The translations under genes and the position numbers were made by a program. A DNA stretch of 64,000 nt from Paenibacillus sp. Soil766 (lineage in GTDB: Bacteria; Bacillota; Bacilli; Paenibacillales; NBRC-103111): assembly GCF_001428105.1 (NCBI RefSeq), contig NZ_LMSJ01000023.1:374147-438146 (forward strand), in the 5' to 3' direction. A model generated the notes under the pieces. That model saw only the letters and a list, made by a program, of their open reading frames with translations, ran no database searches and was not told the DNA's origin. Shown here one piece after another: positions 36,683-44,624 of this stretch (position 1 is the first letter of the stretch; each line of letters opens with the position of its first letter).

Positions 36683-36716
36683 TTCTCGTCCACCTCTTCC
36701 GTTACTTTCTTGTAAG

Positions 36717-36825
36717 CAATGGCTATTCCGGGCCCTTGGAATATCAATCGTCCTAGTATAATCGTACCTCTGCAAGGCTTTGGGAACAATGAAATAACTC
36801 GATGACCTCTGTGCAAAAAGTCGAG
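36717..36825 (-). promoter_or_regulatory. Promoter/operator block, copy A (upstream of permeases and GH2)
   Basis: About 90 of 110 positions match the block at 38337-38446. On the minus strand it holds the half-sites TCGACTTTTTGCA (36824-36812) and TCGAGTTATTTCA (36802-36790), direct repeats with a 22-bp period, and a candidate -10 TATACT (36760-36755). No recognisable -35, as expected for an activated promoter. Confidence 0.65.
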
Positions 36826-36865
36826 ATATTCTCCTATCTGCTCGCTGATAGGAATGGCAAAACAA

Positions 36866-36895
36866 AAAAAGGCAGCATGTTAAGCTGCCTTTTCT
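36866..36895 (-). terminator. Terminator between binding protein and permease genes
   Basis: On the minus strand, AAAAGGCAGC, loop TTAACAT, GCTGCCTTTTTTTG. It sits directly after the binding-protein gene and upstream of promoter copy A. Confidence 0.8.
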
Positions 36896-36931
36896 TGAAG
36901 ATCATAGTTCATCTTATTTCACTGGATGTTA

Positions 36932-38281
36932 TTATTTCTTATTCTTGTCCAAAATTTTAACGGATTCGCTTTTCAACGTTACATAAGCTTGCTCTGGAGT
37001 CGTCTTGTTATATAGGATTTGCTGCTCCAAATCCAGCATGAGCTTCTCAATCTCCGTTGAGCCTGCAGGTGGTTGAGGATCCATTGGAGCGCTTGCTTTG
37101 GCAACTTGATCAATATAGGCAGCGGCTACCTTTTGCGCTGGCGTAAATCCATCTTTAATGCCGTCCCTTACTTTACCCGCCACCGGCATACCTCTATCCG
37201 CATTAAGAACTTTATTCGCCTCTACATTGTTAACGAAATAACTGATGAATTTGGCTGCTTCTTCTTTATTGATTGAGTTGTTCGGAATTGAAAAATGATT
37301 GCCTGGGCGCAAATCCATTGCTTTTGCCCCGTTAGGTCCCGGAAGAGGGATAAGTTTTAACTCCTTACCAGCCGCCTTGGAGATACTCTCAAACTGATTC
37401 GTATAGATGATATTGACAGCTGATTTCTTCTTTACGAGATTGGATTCTTCCGGTGATTTGATCGAGAGGAATACATCAATCGGCGGGATCAAACCCTCTT
37501 TGCTCCAATTCTTTTTCATCGTATAGAAATCTACATAGGTCTTTTCATCAAAACCAATGCCCGTTTTATCTGCATATTGAACCTGCCCCATCTGCCTAGC
37601 ATAATACGGGAACATGAAGTTTTCACCAAGAAGATCGTCAGCGCCGTATGATCCGGTAACCGCCTTCAACTTGACCAAGTCTTTCCCGAGATCTTCCCAT
37701 GTTGCATAGCCATTCTCCGGAATCGTCAATCCTGCTTTTTGATATGCCTCTGGATCTACAACCATCGCTTTGGCATTAACACCAAGAGGTATACCATACA
37801 ATTTTCCTCCAAGCTTACCGCTAGACAAGGCACTCTCACTGATATCACTTACATCGATAAGCTTATTCACCACTAGATCATCCAGAGGCGCAATTAAATT
37901 TTTGTCCATAAACTGCTGTGTATCCGCAGAACCTACATAGTATTGCAGCACATCGGGCATATTGTTGGTCGCAGCTTGCAGCGTTACTTTCTGCCAATAA
38001 CCATCAAACCCCTGAAATTCAGGCTGAAAAGACACATTTGGATGGTCTTTCTTATACATGTCTATCACTTTATTGGTTGCATCGTGTCTAGGCTGAGATC
38101 CCCACCATAGCACGCGCAGAGAGCTTGCTTTAGCGCTCTCAGTTTGACTTGGCGAGCTTGATGTTGTTGCTGCTGCAGTTGCTGTTGCCGTACCTGCATC
38201 CTTCGTTCCGCTGGAGCAACCTGCTAGTGCCATCGTTACAGCTATACTTGCCACAATCGGTGTTATCGCTTTATATTTCAT
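36932..38281 (-). CDS. Sugar-binding lipoprotein of ABC transporter (MalE/UgpB type)
   Basis: 449 residues from ATG 38281, preceded by AGGAGGG. Signal peptide with lipobox TMALAGC, Thr/Ala-rich linker, then a type I solute-binding domain (RVLWWGSQPRHDATNKVIDM, WEDLGKDLVKLKAVTGSYGA). The frame runs nine codons further upstream without a signal peptide. It has its own promoter block (copy B) and its own terminator, so it can be made in excess over the permeases, a common pattern for binding proteins. It is controlled, by inference, by the YesN protein at 38463. Confidence 0.92.
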   Translation of the reverse strand: MKYKAITPIVASIAVTMALAGCSSGTKDAGTATATAAATTSSSPSQTESAKASSLRVLWWGSQPRHDATNKVIDMYKKDHPNVSFQPEFQGFDGYWQKVTLQAATNNMPDVLQYYVGSADTQQFMDKNLIAPLDDLVVNKLIDVSDISESALSSGKLGGKLYGIPLGVNAKAMVVDPEAYQKAGLTIPENGYATWEDLGKDLVKLKAVTGSYGADDLLGENFMFPYYARQMGQVQYADKTGIGFDEKTYVDFYTMKKNWSKEGLIPPIDVFLSIKSPEESNLVKKKSAVNIIYTNQFESISKAAGKELKLIPLPGPNGAKAMDLRPGNHFSIPNNSINKEEAAKFISYFVNNVEANKVLNADRGMPVAGKVRDGIKDGFTPAQKVAAAYIDQVAKASAPMDPQPPAGSTEIEKLMLDLEQQILYNKTTPEQAYVTLKSESVKILDKNKK

Positions 38282-38336
38282 CTCAAAAAACCCTCCTGTC
38301 ATATACATTCCTGTGGGAAACTATGTGATCGATAAC

Positions 38337-38446
38337 CAATGGCTATTTTCGGGCCCTGAGAATACCATTTGTCTTTATACCATCGTACCTCTGCGAAGCT
38401 ATGGGAACAATGCAATAACTCGATGACCTATATGCAAAAATTCGAG
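38337..38446 (-). promoter_or_regulatory. Promoter/operator block, copy B (upstream of the binding protein)
   Basis: On the minus strand, half-sites TCGAATTTTTGCA (38445-38433) and TCGAGTTATTGCA (38423-38411) agree at 11 of 13 positions with a 22-bp period, followed by CATTGTTCCCATAGC and a candidate -10 TATAAA (38379-38374). This is the better-conserved copy of the block repeated at 36717-36825. Confidence 0.7.
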
Positions 38447-38462
38447 TTTTCACATGTTTCAG

Positions 38463-40031
38463 TTACATCCTTACTCCTTCATCGATATTCCGTTTAAACT
38501 CCGAAGGCGTGAATCCCGTATATTTTTTAAACACTTTACTAAAATATTGTGTGTCTTCTCTGAAACCAGTTAATTTGGATATTTCGTATATTTTCAAATC
38601 ACCTGCTTGCTCAATCAAACGGATCGCCTGCTCCATTCTGCGTTCCAGGACATATTGCGAAAATTTCACCCCGGTTTCTTTCGAGAATAATCTGCCCAAA
38701 TAGTCTACGTTCATATAAAGAAGTTCTTTCCCAATCCAAGTTAACGATAATTCGGGGTTGCTGAGATGCTCATCGATAATTCGAATGACAGACGAGATCA
38801 TCTGGTTTTGATTGGTGGACGATTGATGATAATTGGATATAGCTACTTCTTCCGATACCGCATGAAGAAACTCAAAGGTCGCATGCAGCGTATCTAATTC
38901 TTGAAATTTGACGACCTGGAACATCTTATCTGTGGACGGAGCCTGCTGGCCCTGACGAATAACAATCATGTATAATTCCATACAATGCGATTTAACCTCG
39001 TTGATCTCCATGCGATTCTTCTCAAAAACGTCGAAGAGAGACTGAAGTCTATGGGTGACATCTTTTACATCTCCTGCCTTTACGGAAGAGGCGATGGCTT
39101 CAAATGACGAATTAAAATCAACCTGCCACGCGACCTTTGTCGTAACCTTGACATCGCTACTAGTGAGCATACATCCTTCTGTAAAATAGAAACGATAGCG
39201 AAGTACGTCATGTACCTCTTTGTACATACTTCGAATGTCCTTGAAGCCTCCGGCTCCGCTAACGCCCATAAAAAGTTCTAATCGGTAATAAGACTTATAA
39301 ATATCTCTGATTTCATTTAAAATCGTCGCCAGATTCTCGAACGCCATGCTTTGTATCAATAGAAGTACACTGTCTTCAACAACCGTACTTAAATAAAGCT
39401 TCTCCGCGGTAAACAAATCTTCGGCAATATTTTTCAATGCGAACTTCTCTAGGTAGCCACGGCTCTCGCCTAATTGAACAAGAACTAGTTGAAACGATTG
39501 CGCATGGATATGAAACATGGCCATAAATTCTTCGAAGTCCTGCTGGTTATAGGTACCTGTTAGGGCAATATCTCTCAGGAATTGTTCTTTCACGTGAGGC
39601 AGCACCCGATAAAAATTATTGTTCAGTTTTGTGAAAAACTCGCGCTCCCTGCTCACATTGGCGATTTCTATTTTGATTTCGCTCAAAATATCAATGATTT
39701 GCAGCTCATTACATGGCTTAAGCAGATAATGCTTGATGCCGTAACGCATAGCTTCGCTCATATAATCGTACTCGTCATAGCCAGAAAGCACGACAAACAC
39801 GGTATCGCTTCTTTTCTCCTTAATCTTTCCAATGAGTTCAAGACCATTCATGACAGGCATTTTGATGTCGGTGATCACGATATCCGGCATCTCCTTGTCG
39901 ACCCAATCTAAAGCTTCGAATCCATTTTTGGCAGCTCCAATCAACTGCAAGCCGTGTTCATCCCAATGAATCAAAGCAGCTATGCTATCTCTGGATAACT
40001 TCTCGTCGTCTACTAATAGAACTTTATACAT
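38463..40031 (-). CDS. YesN-type response regulator with AraC DNA-binding domain
   Basis: 522 residues from ATG 40031, which overlaps the kinase stop codon region by 8 bp. Receiver domain with aspartate in IVITDIKMPVMNG (about residue 55) and KHYLLKPCNELQI; long middle region; C-terminal helix-turn-helix with SLTWIGKELLYMNVDYLGRL and IYEISKLTGFREDTQYFSKV. The frame extends to 40139 inside the kinase gene, but the receiver starts at MYKVLLVDDEK. It probably binds the duplicated 22-bp-spaced half-sites ahead of the binding protein and permease genes. Confidence 0.92.
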   Translation of the reverse strand: MYKVLLVDDEKLSRDSIAALIHWDEHGLQLIGAAKNGFEALDWVDKEMPDIVITDIKMPVMNGLELIGKIKEKRSDTVFVVLSGYDEYDYMSEAMRYGIKHYLLKPCNELQIIDILSEIKIEIANVSREREFFTKLNNNFYRVLPHVKEQFLRDIALTGTYNQQDFEEFMAMFHIHAQSFQLVLVQLGESRGYLEKFALKNIAEDLFTAEKLYLSTVVEDSVLLLIQSMAFENLATILNEIRDIYKSYYRLELFMGVSGAGGFKDIRSMYKEVHDVLRYRFYFTEGCMLTSSDVKVTTKVAWQVDFNSSFEAIASSVKAGDVKDVTHRLQSLFDVFEKNRMEINEVKSHCMELYMIVIRQGQQAPSTDKMFQVVKFQELDTLHATFEFLHAVSEEVAISNYHQSSTNQNQMISSVIRIIDEHLSNPELSLTWIGKELLYMNVDYLGRLFSKETGVKFSQYVLERRMEQAIRLIEQAGDLKIYEISKLTGFREDTQYFSKVFKKYTGFTPSEFKRNIDEGVRM

Positions 40032-41778
40032 TTGCCTCACTCTCCTTCGGAATCTTAATCGTAACCTGAGTGCCCTTCCCCGCCTTACTATCGAAATAAA
40101 GTCCAGCCGATTCCCCGAACATAAGCCGTAAGCGCTCATGAATATTTTTGAGCCCGATCCCCGTCCCTTTAGAAGGCATGGCGAATATTCTCAATTGTTC
40201 TAGTGCGTTTTCGTCCATACCTGGACCGTTATCCATAACGGATATTTCGATGGATTCCTCTGATTGAGCAGCAGTGACTGTGATCGTACAGTTGCCTAGC
40301 ATATTTTCCAAACCGTGTTTAATCGCATTTTCGACAATTGGCTGAATAGACATTTTCGGTATTCGGTATTTATAGTATCTCTCATCGATATCAAGAACAA
40401 ATTGGAGTTCGCTCTCGAATCTCACCTTTTGAATATGCATATAATCGTGAAGGAGTCCAATCTCCTCACCGAGAGTAATGACTTGTATATTATTGCTGAT
40501 GGCGTTCCGCAGCAATCTGCTAAGAGATTCCACCATATTTGAGATGGCTGCTTGTCCGCTTGTCCTTGCCATCCAATTGATCGAGGTTAGCGTGTTGTAT
40601 AAGAAGTGCGGGTTAATTTGCGCTTGTAAAGCCCTGTACTCCGTATCCTTCAATAACATTTGCCGGGTATAGTTCTCTTCGATCAATGTATCAATTCTTT
40701 GAATCATAATAAAAAAACGTTTTTGCAAATAACCGACTTCATCGGATCGGACCGTTTCTGGGGAATTAGGAACAATTAATTCAAAATCGCCTTTTTCTGC
40801 ATACCTCATCTGCTGAGTTAATCGCTCGATTGGCTTCGTGATCCCTCTGGCAAAGCGATAACTAATCGCAATTACCGTTAGGAATAGGAGAAGCACAACC
40901 ACAAGAAGAGCAAATCGCAGATCATTCTTTTTCTTGAAAATGTCGTTATAGGAGAGCACACTATAATAGGTCCATCCCATTTCATGAGAAGTGGTGTAGG
41001 CAATAAAAGAGCTCATTCCATTATTTTTTTGAATCGTATAGCCTTGTTTGGCGTCACGAATAGCTGCTTCAGGCTGATAGGCTTGATCAGGTGTATAAAT
41101 GGGCTCATTACCTTTCCAGATGTAGAGCATTCCGCTTTCTTGAATAGCTGTTTGATGGTGCTGCACGACGGTATCTAAATTCACTTGGAAAATAAGCGTA
41201 CCCAACGGCTCCAGCAAGTCCGCTCCTGTCGAACGAATCTCTCTTGCGGCCAATAGATATGGATGAGCGGCATCGGGCTCTACCCACACATTAGCTCCCT
41301 TTGCTTGCCTCGCTTTGATGATAACCTCATCCTTTTTGCGTTCCTCTGGTATCTGTGCACTTTGGCCAACCATCAAATCGTATCCGAAATCATTAATAAA
41401 ACGAATCGAGGATATATTCTTTTCAGTCAAAATATAGACGAAAATCTTATTTTTGAAATCTGTTAACGCTTGTGCCCGATCGTATTCATTGGTCATTTCC
41501 TTTACTTTTTTAAGCTGATCTTGAATTCTAGCGTCCGTAGCGATCGTCAGCGATAGCTTTTCAATATTGCTAATTTCATTCTCTATATCGCCAATTGAAT
41601 TATTAATGCTTCGAGCAGACTGTACATATAGCATTTCATCATAAGCTTGAAAGACATATTGCAAGCATGAAGTGACCACTAGGCAAAAAAATACGATTAA
41701 TAGCATCATGACGACCATAAGCTTATGTTTAATCTTCATATCCTTGAAGGATATGCGACGAAATCGGTCTGTAATCAA
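40024..41778 (-). CDS. YesM-type sensor histidine kinase
   Basis: 584 residues from TTG 41778, preceded by GAAGGGG at nine bases; GTG 41796 is an alternative but would include that ribosome binding site. Membrane segment at about 20-42, extracellular domain of about 250 residues, second membrane segment near 300, HAMP (ARGITKPIERLTQQMRYAEK), phosphorylated histidine in QINPHFLYNTLTSINW, N box QPIVENAIKHG, G box DNGPGMD. It forms a pair with the 38463 regulator. A strong hairpin in the leader (41806-41839) lies directly before the ribosome binding site. Confidence 0.9.
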   Translation of the reverse strand: MITDRFRRISFKDMKIKHKLMVVMMLLIVFFCLVVTSCLQYVFQAYDEMLYVQSARSINNSIGDIENEISNIEKLSLTIATDARIQDQLKKVKEMTNEYDRAQALTDFKNKIFVYILTEKNISSIRFINDFGYDLMVGQSAQIPEERKKDEVIIKARQAKGANVWVEPDAAHPYLLAAREIRSTGADLLEPLGTLIFQVNLDTVVQHHQTAIQESGMLYIWKGNEPIYTPDQAYQPEAAIRDAKQGYTIQKNNGMSSFIAYTTSHEMGWTYYSVLSYNDIFKKKNDLRFALLVVVLLLFLTVIAISYRFARGITKPIERLTQQMRYAEKGDFELIVPNSPETVRSDEVGYLQKRFFIMIQRIDTLIEENYTRQMLLKDTEYRALQAQINPHFLYNTLTSINWMARTSGQAAISNMVESLSRLLRNAISNNIQVITLGEEIGLLHDYMHIQKVRFESELQFVLDIDERYYKYRIPKMSIQPIVENAIKHGLENMLGNCTITVTAAQSEESIEISVMDNGPGMDENALEQLRIFAMPSKGTGIGLKNIHERLRLMFGESAGLYFDSKAGKGTQVTIKIPKESEANV

Positions 41779-41805
41779 GGTGTTCAGCCCCTTCACGCAA
41801 AGTGA

Positions 41806-41839
41806 GAAAAGACACTGACCGCATCGTCAGTGTCTTTTC
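41806..41839. other. Leader hairpin immediately upstream of the kinase gene
   Basis: GAAAAGACACTGAC and GTCAGTGTCTTTTC form a perfect 14-bp stem with a 6-nt loop. It begins about 10 bases before the kinase ribosome binding site, leaving no room for a promoter between, so it should be transcribed as part of the leader. It looks like a bidirectional terminator or attenuator. Confidence 0.6.
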
Positions 41840-42214
41840 TTAGATTATCTTATTATGGATTCCATGCCCATAGAAAAATTCGTGCATTCTTATGTACTTT
41901 TCAGACTTTTTGAAGCGTTGTTAAAACTAAATATAGCGGTAGCTAGGATGGAAATTCTCCTAGTCTGCCGCCACCTCTCAAGATCTTCCATATTCAATTA
42001 GAAAACTGTACACTCCACATGTGACAGTATACATTAATAACAAAAATGTTCCCAGTAGAAGCGGGAGTATCCGCTAACTAACCAATTCATGAACCTTAGT
42101 CAAGATGCTAAGTTTTTTTTCTATTGTAGGTATATCTTCATCTAAAAATCTTACTATAACTTGACGATAAACATACATAACCAATTTTAACTATCACGAT
42201 TTTACCAAAAGGGG
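41840..42214. other. Gene-free region between the kinase and the zinc-ribbon gene
   Basis: It serves as the divergent upstream region of both genes. The only structure seen is an imperfect stem, GCGGTAGCTAGGA (41936-41948) with TCCTAGTCTGCCGC (41957-41970), without a T-tract. TTGACG near 42159 is a possible -35 for the plus-strand gene. No coding sequence is supported. Confidence 0.4.
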
Positions 42215-42865
42215 ATGAACGAAATAGATACTCTTCCAGAAAAAACAGAGAATAATCATAATGATGATTCTAAGAAAAATCTAATTAACAGTATTGAAAA
42301 TAGGTTGAACTCTTATAAAACAAACCCCGCTCATCTTGATTTTAATAAACAACAAAAACTGATAATCGACATGAAAGAAGCAGGATATTCCGCAGATAAA
42401 ATACAAAGTTGCGAAAAGGAATTAAATTATATAAGAAAAGAACTGAGCCATAAAGCAATATTTGTTCAGCGTTATACACAAAAAATAAATTCCGGTACTC
42501 TTAGAAGTGATGAAGTACAAGATTGGTTATTTCCAATGATGAGAGAATATATGACGATATTAAAGTACCACCCCAAAAAGATAGATAAAGTTATTCAAGC
42601 CCTTTCAAGTAGACATGTTAGTGAAAGAATGCAACAGAAAGCCACAGATAAATTCGCAGTAACAGATATTAATTACCCAAGCACAAACTTTACCCTTAAA
42701 TGTCCGAAATGTAGTTCAACCAACATCAGTACCGAAAAAAAGGGATTTAGCTTAGGGAAAGCTACAGTGGGGGGATTGGTTTTTGGTGCTGTAGGCTTAC
42801 TAGGAGGGCTGATTGGTAAAAACACCCCAATTAATTGGTGTTCTAGTTGTGGGAACAGATGGTGA
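42215..42865 (+). CDS. Hypothetical protein with C-terminal zinc ribbon and glycine-rich segment
   Basis: 216 residues, not recognised as a named family. Residues 1-150 are charged and helical, rich in Lys, Asn and Glu. Then come CPKC (163-166), a glycine-rich hydrophobic stretch at about 177-202 (ATVGGLVFGAVGLLGGLIGK) that could be a glycine zipper or a re-entrant membrane segment, and CSSCGNRW (209-216). The two cysteine pairs would form one zinc ribbon interrupted by the hydrophobic loop. The ATG touches AAAGGGG with almost no spacer, so the start is uncertain. Codon use is much more AT-rich than in the flanking sugar genes, which suggests transfer. A terminator follows at 42964. Confidence 0.7.
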   Translation: MNEIDTLPEKTENNHNDDSKKNLINSIENRLNSYKTNPAHLDFNKQQKLIIDMKEAGYSADKIQSCEKELNYIRKELSHKAIFVQRYTQKINSGTLRSDEVQDWLFPMMREYMTILKYHPKKIDKVIQALSSRHVSERMQQKATDKFAVTDINYPSTNFTLKCPKCSSTNISTEKKGFSLGKATVGGLVFGAVGLLGGLIGKNTPINWCSSCGNRW

Positions 42866-42963
42866 CTCTCATTAAATAAAGCGTCATTTTCGTCACCATA
42901 AGTATGTTAAGTATTAGATTAAGTAAAGATTGAAGTATAAGAAGATACCACCACCATCACCAC

Positions 42964-42980
42964 CCCCGCCTATGGCGGGA
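42964..42980 (+). terminator. Terminator after the zinc-ribbon gene
   Basis: CCCCGCC TAT GGCGGG followed by ATTTTATTT, in the 305-bp gap 42866-43170. Confidence 0.7.
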
Positions 42981-43050
42981 TTTTATTTGAAGTCGGTTCC
43001 TAATTTCTAAGTGCTGATGTGGTATCCTGCTCCCACTCCCTTATGAAGAC

Positions 43051-43079
43051 AAAAAAATACCCTCTTGTTTAAAGAGGGC
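43051..43079 (-). terminator. Terminator of the DUF4317 gene
   Basis: On the minus strand, CCCTCTT, loop TAAAC, AAGAGGG, then TATTTTTTT. Confidence 0.8.
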
Positions 43080-43103
43080 AATCCCACATTAACTTCTCAC
43101 TCA

Positions 43104-43135
43104 TTATTTCCGTTCCAAACTAATAGTGAACAGCA
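43104..43135. repeat. Direct repeat, downstream copy, flanking the DUF4317 gene
   Basis: A 32-bp element beginning TTATTTCCGT and ending AGTGAACAGCA. It matches 44416-44447 at 27 of 32 positions, same orientation. Each copy follows a short hairpin at similar distance. Confidence 0.55.
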
Positions 43136-43170
43136 CTCCACATGCACCGTCTGCGTGAAAGTTCCCTACT

Positions 43171-44334
43171 CTACAACGTCTCCGTATTGAGCGTAAAACC
43201 TTCGATCACGACGTCTTCATCAACCTCGATCATGATGCATCGTTTTCCTTGATAACTCACCTGTCTCACGTACTTTAAATCTTGCGGGCTAACCGTAATC
43301 GTAGCTACTTTCGTATCAATCTTAATCGATTTCGACGTGAACTTTGGCATAACGCTGCTCGCTTTGAGTTCATAGTTTTTGTCGTCGACGACGTTTTGGA
43401 ACGCTCGTTCCACCCTTTCCGCCGTTACGTTTTCAACACCACTCGTCGCCAGAATGCGTTCCACATCTTTGTAGTCCAACTTCGGAGGCTCTTCTTCCTC
43501 ATTAGACTCGATGACCCGATGAATCTCCTCGTACACATGAGCGATCGTCGCGGCATCCAGTTGATCGCCTGCCAATTCATTTACGATGTCTTCAAAAATG
43601 GCCCTTTCTTCTAACGCTGTCACGGTCTTCTCGGCATTCAAAACTTGATCGATAAACTGCCAATTCGGTTCATGCGCTCTCCCTGAGCAATACAAAATGC
43701 GATTCACATCGGAATAGTTGTCAGTCACACTTGGGTAGAAAAAACCTTGTTCCGGCGTGTTCAATTTGATGATCGGATCCACGAAAACATTATACTTAAA
43801 TTCTCTCTCCACATAGTCAAACATGAGCGTTTTCTTCTGTTGTTCCGTGGAATTCACGCTGCACAGAATGAACAAATTCGAGAACATCTCGTTCTTCTCG
43901 CTCTCCATGGCATCTTCGTTCCTGCTCTTGGTTGGATTTGAATATTGGCCGCGAACAAATGTTATCACTGTATCCTGTTCGTAGATGGTATCAGCCAACA
44001 TTTTATCCACCAACAATAGCATCAGATCTTGCCATTCTTCCGGATTACCGGTCACCAAACCTTGATGGAGAAGCACTTGTGTAGGCTGTTCTGCTTCCTC
44101 CTGAAACCTTAACTCGTACATCTTCTGATCTAATTCGCCCGTCAACAGTTTTTTGAAATTAGCCATATACAATTCCTGCTTCTCTCTGTCCACTAGGGCG
44201 AACGGTTGGCGCTCGTAATGATAGATCTCGTTGGTTTCCTTCATGATATACACGTTAAAAATATCGTAAATTTTAAGCATTTCGTTATCCAATCTAAAGT
44301 GCTTGCGAATATGTGCGATTTCTTTCTTTATCAT
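43171..44334 (-). CDS. DUF4317 family protein
   Basis: 387 residues. The N-terminus IRKHFRLDNEMLKIYDIFNV, followed by YIMKETNEIYHYERQPFALV and FKKLLTGELDQKMYELRFQ, is characteristic of DUF4317, a family widespread in Bacillota with no established function. No signal peptide or membrane segment is seen; the protein is acidic, with a C-terminal region (SVMPKFTSKSIKIDTKVATI) that looks like a small beta domain. ATG 44334 is used. The gene stands alone between hairpins, and a 32-bp repeat occurs both upstream and downstream, which suggests a self-contained inserted unit. Confidence 0.85.
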   Translation of the reverse strand: MIKKEIAHIRKHFRLDNEMLKIYDIFNVYIMKETNEIYHYERQPFALVDREKQELYMANFKKLLTGELDQKMYELRFQEEAEQPTQVLLHQGLVTGNPEEWQDLMLLLVDKMLADTIYEQDTVITFVRGQYSNPTKSRNEDAMESEKNEMFSNLFILCSVNSTEQQKKTLMFDYVEREFKYNVFVDPIIKLNTPEQGFFYPSVTDNYSDVNRILYCSGRAHEPNWQFIDQVLNAEKTVTALEERAIFEDIVNELAGDQLDAATIAHVYEEIHRVIESNEEEEPPKLDYKDVERILATSGVENVTAERVERAFQNVVDDKNYELKASSVMPKFTSKSIKIDTKVATITVSPQDLKYVRQVSYQGKRCIMIEVDEDVVIEGFTLNTETL

Positions 44335-44375
44335 GAACCTACAGTCAACTCCTAAGCAGTGAATTAGCCTTACTA

Positions 44376-44402
44376 GAAAAAGCCCTTCATGAGAAGGGCT
44401 TC
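44376..44402. terminator. Hairpin upstream of the DUF4317 gene
   Basis: AAGCCCTTC ATGA GAAGGGCTT is a 9-bp stem; on the minus strand it is followed by TTTCTAG. It lies 42 bp before the DUF4317 start, downstream of the LacI gene. Confidence 0.6.
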
Positions 44403-44415
44403 CACCGTTACTCCC

Positions 44416-44447
44416 TTATTTCCGTGCCAAATGAAGAGTGAACTGCA
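44416..44447. repeat. Direct repeat, upstream copy, flanking the DUF4317 gene
   Basis: A 32-bp element beginning TTATTTCCGT and ending AGTGAACTGCA, with 27 of 32 positions identical to 43104-43135. Confidence 0.55.
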
Positions 44448-44555
44448 AACATGAACTACTTCCTGTATGTTAATTCATTATGATAAATTTCTCAACAATT
44501 TTGAGATACTATCTTCAAAAAATGATCATAATTGTGATGATACATCATTCATTAG

Positions 44556-44590
44556 AAAACGGAGCCCGCAAACCCGCGGCACTCCGTTTT
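44556..44590. terminator. Terminator of the locus 4 operon (after LacI gene)
   Basis: AAAACGGAG pairs with CTCCGTTTT with an inner CCGC...GCGG stem. It lies 34 bp past the LacI stop on the minus strand. Confidence 0.75.
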
Positions 44591-44624
44591 TGTTGTTTCT
44601 ACTATTCCGTTAAGCTGTTTGTTC

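Noticed and set aside
35776..36865. Long N-terminal extension of the locus 3 permease
   Set aside because: The extension covers a terminator and the duplicated promoter block, and GTG 36682 has a proper ribosome binding site.
41936..41970. Imperfect inverted repeat considered as an insertion sequence end
   Set aside because: No transposase, target duplication or partner terminus is nearby; the stem has mismatches and no clear role.
42946..42966. CCACCACCATCACCACC run resembling an engineered His-tag or microsatellite
   Set aside because: It is a short ACC-rich stretch before a terminator, not in any reading frame of a gene and too short to count as a repeat feature.
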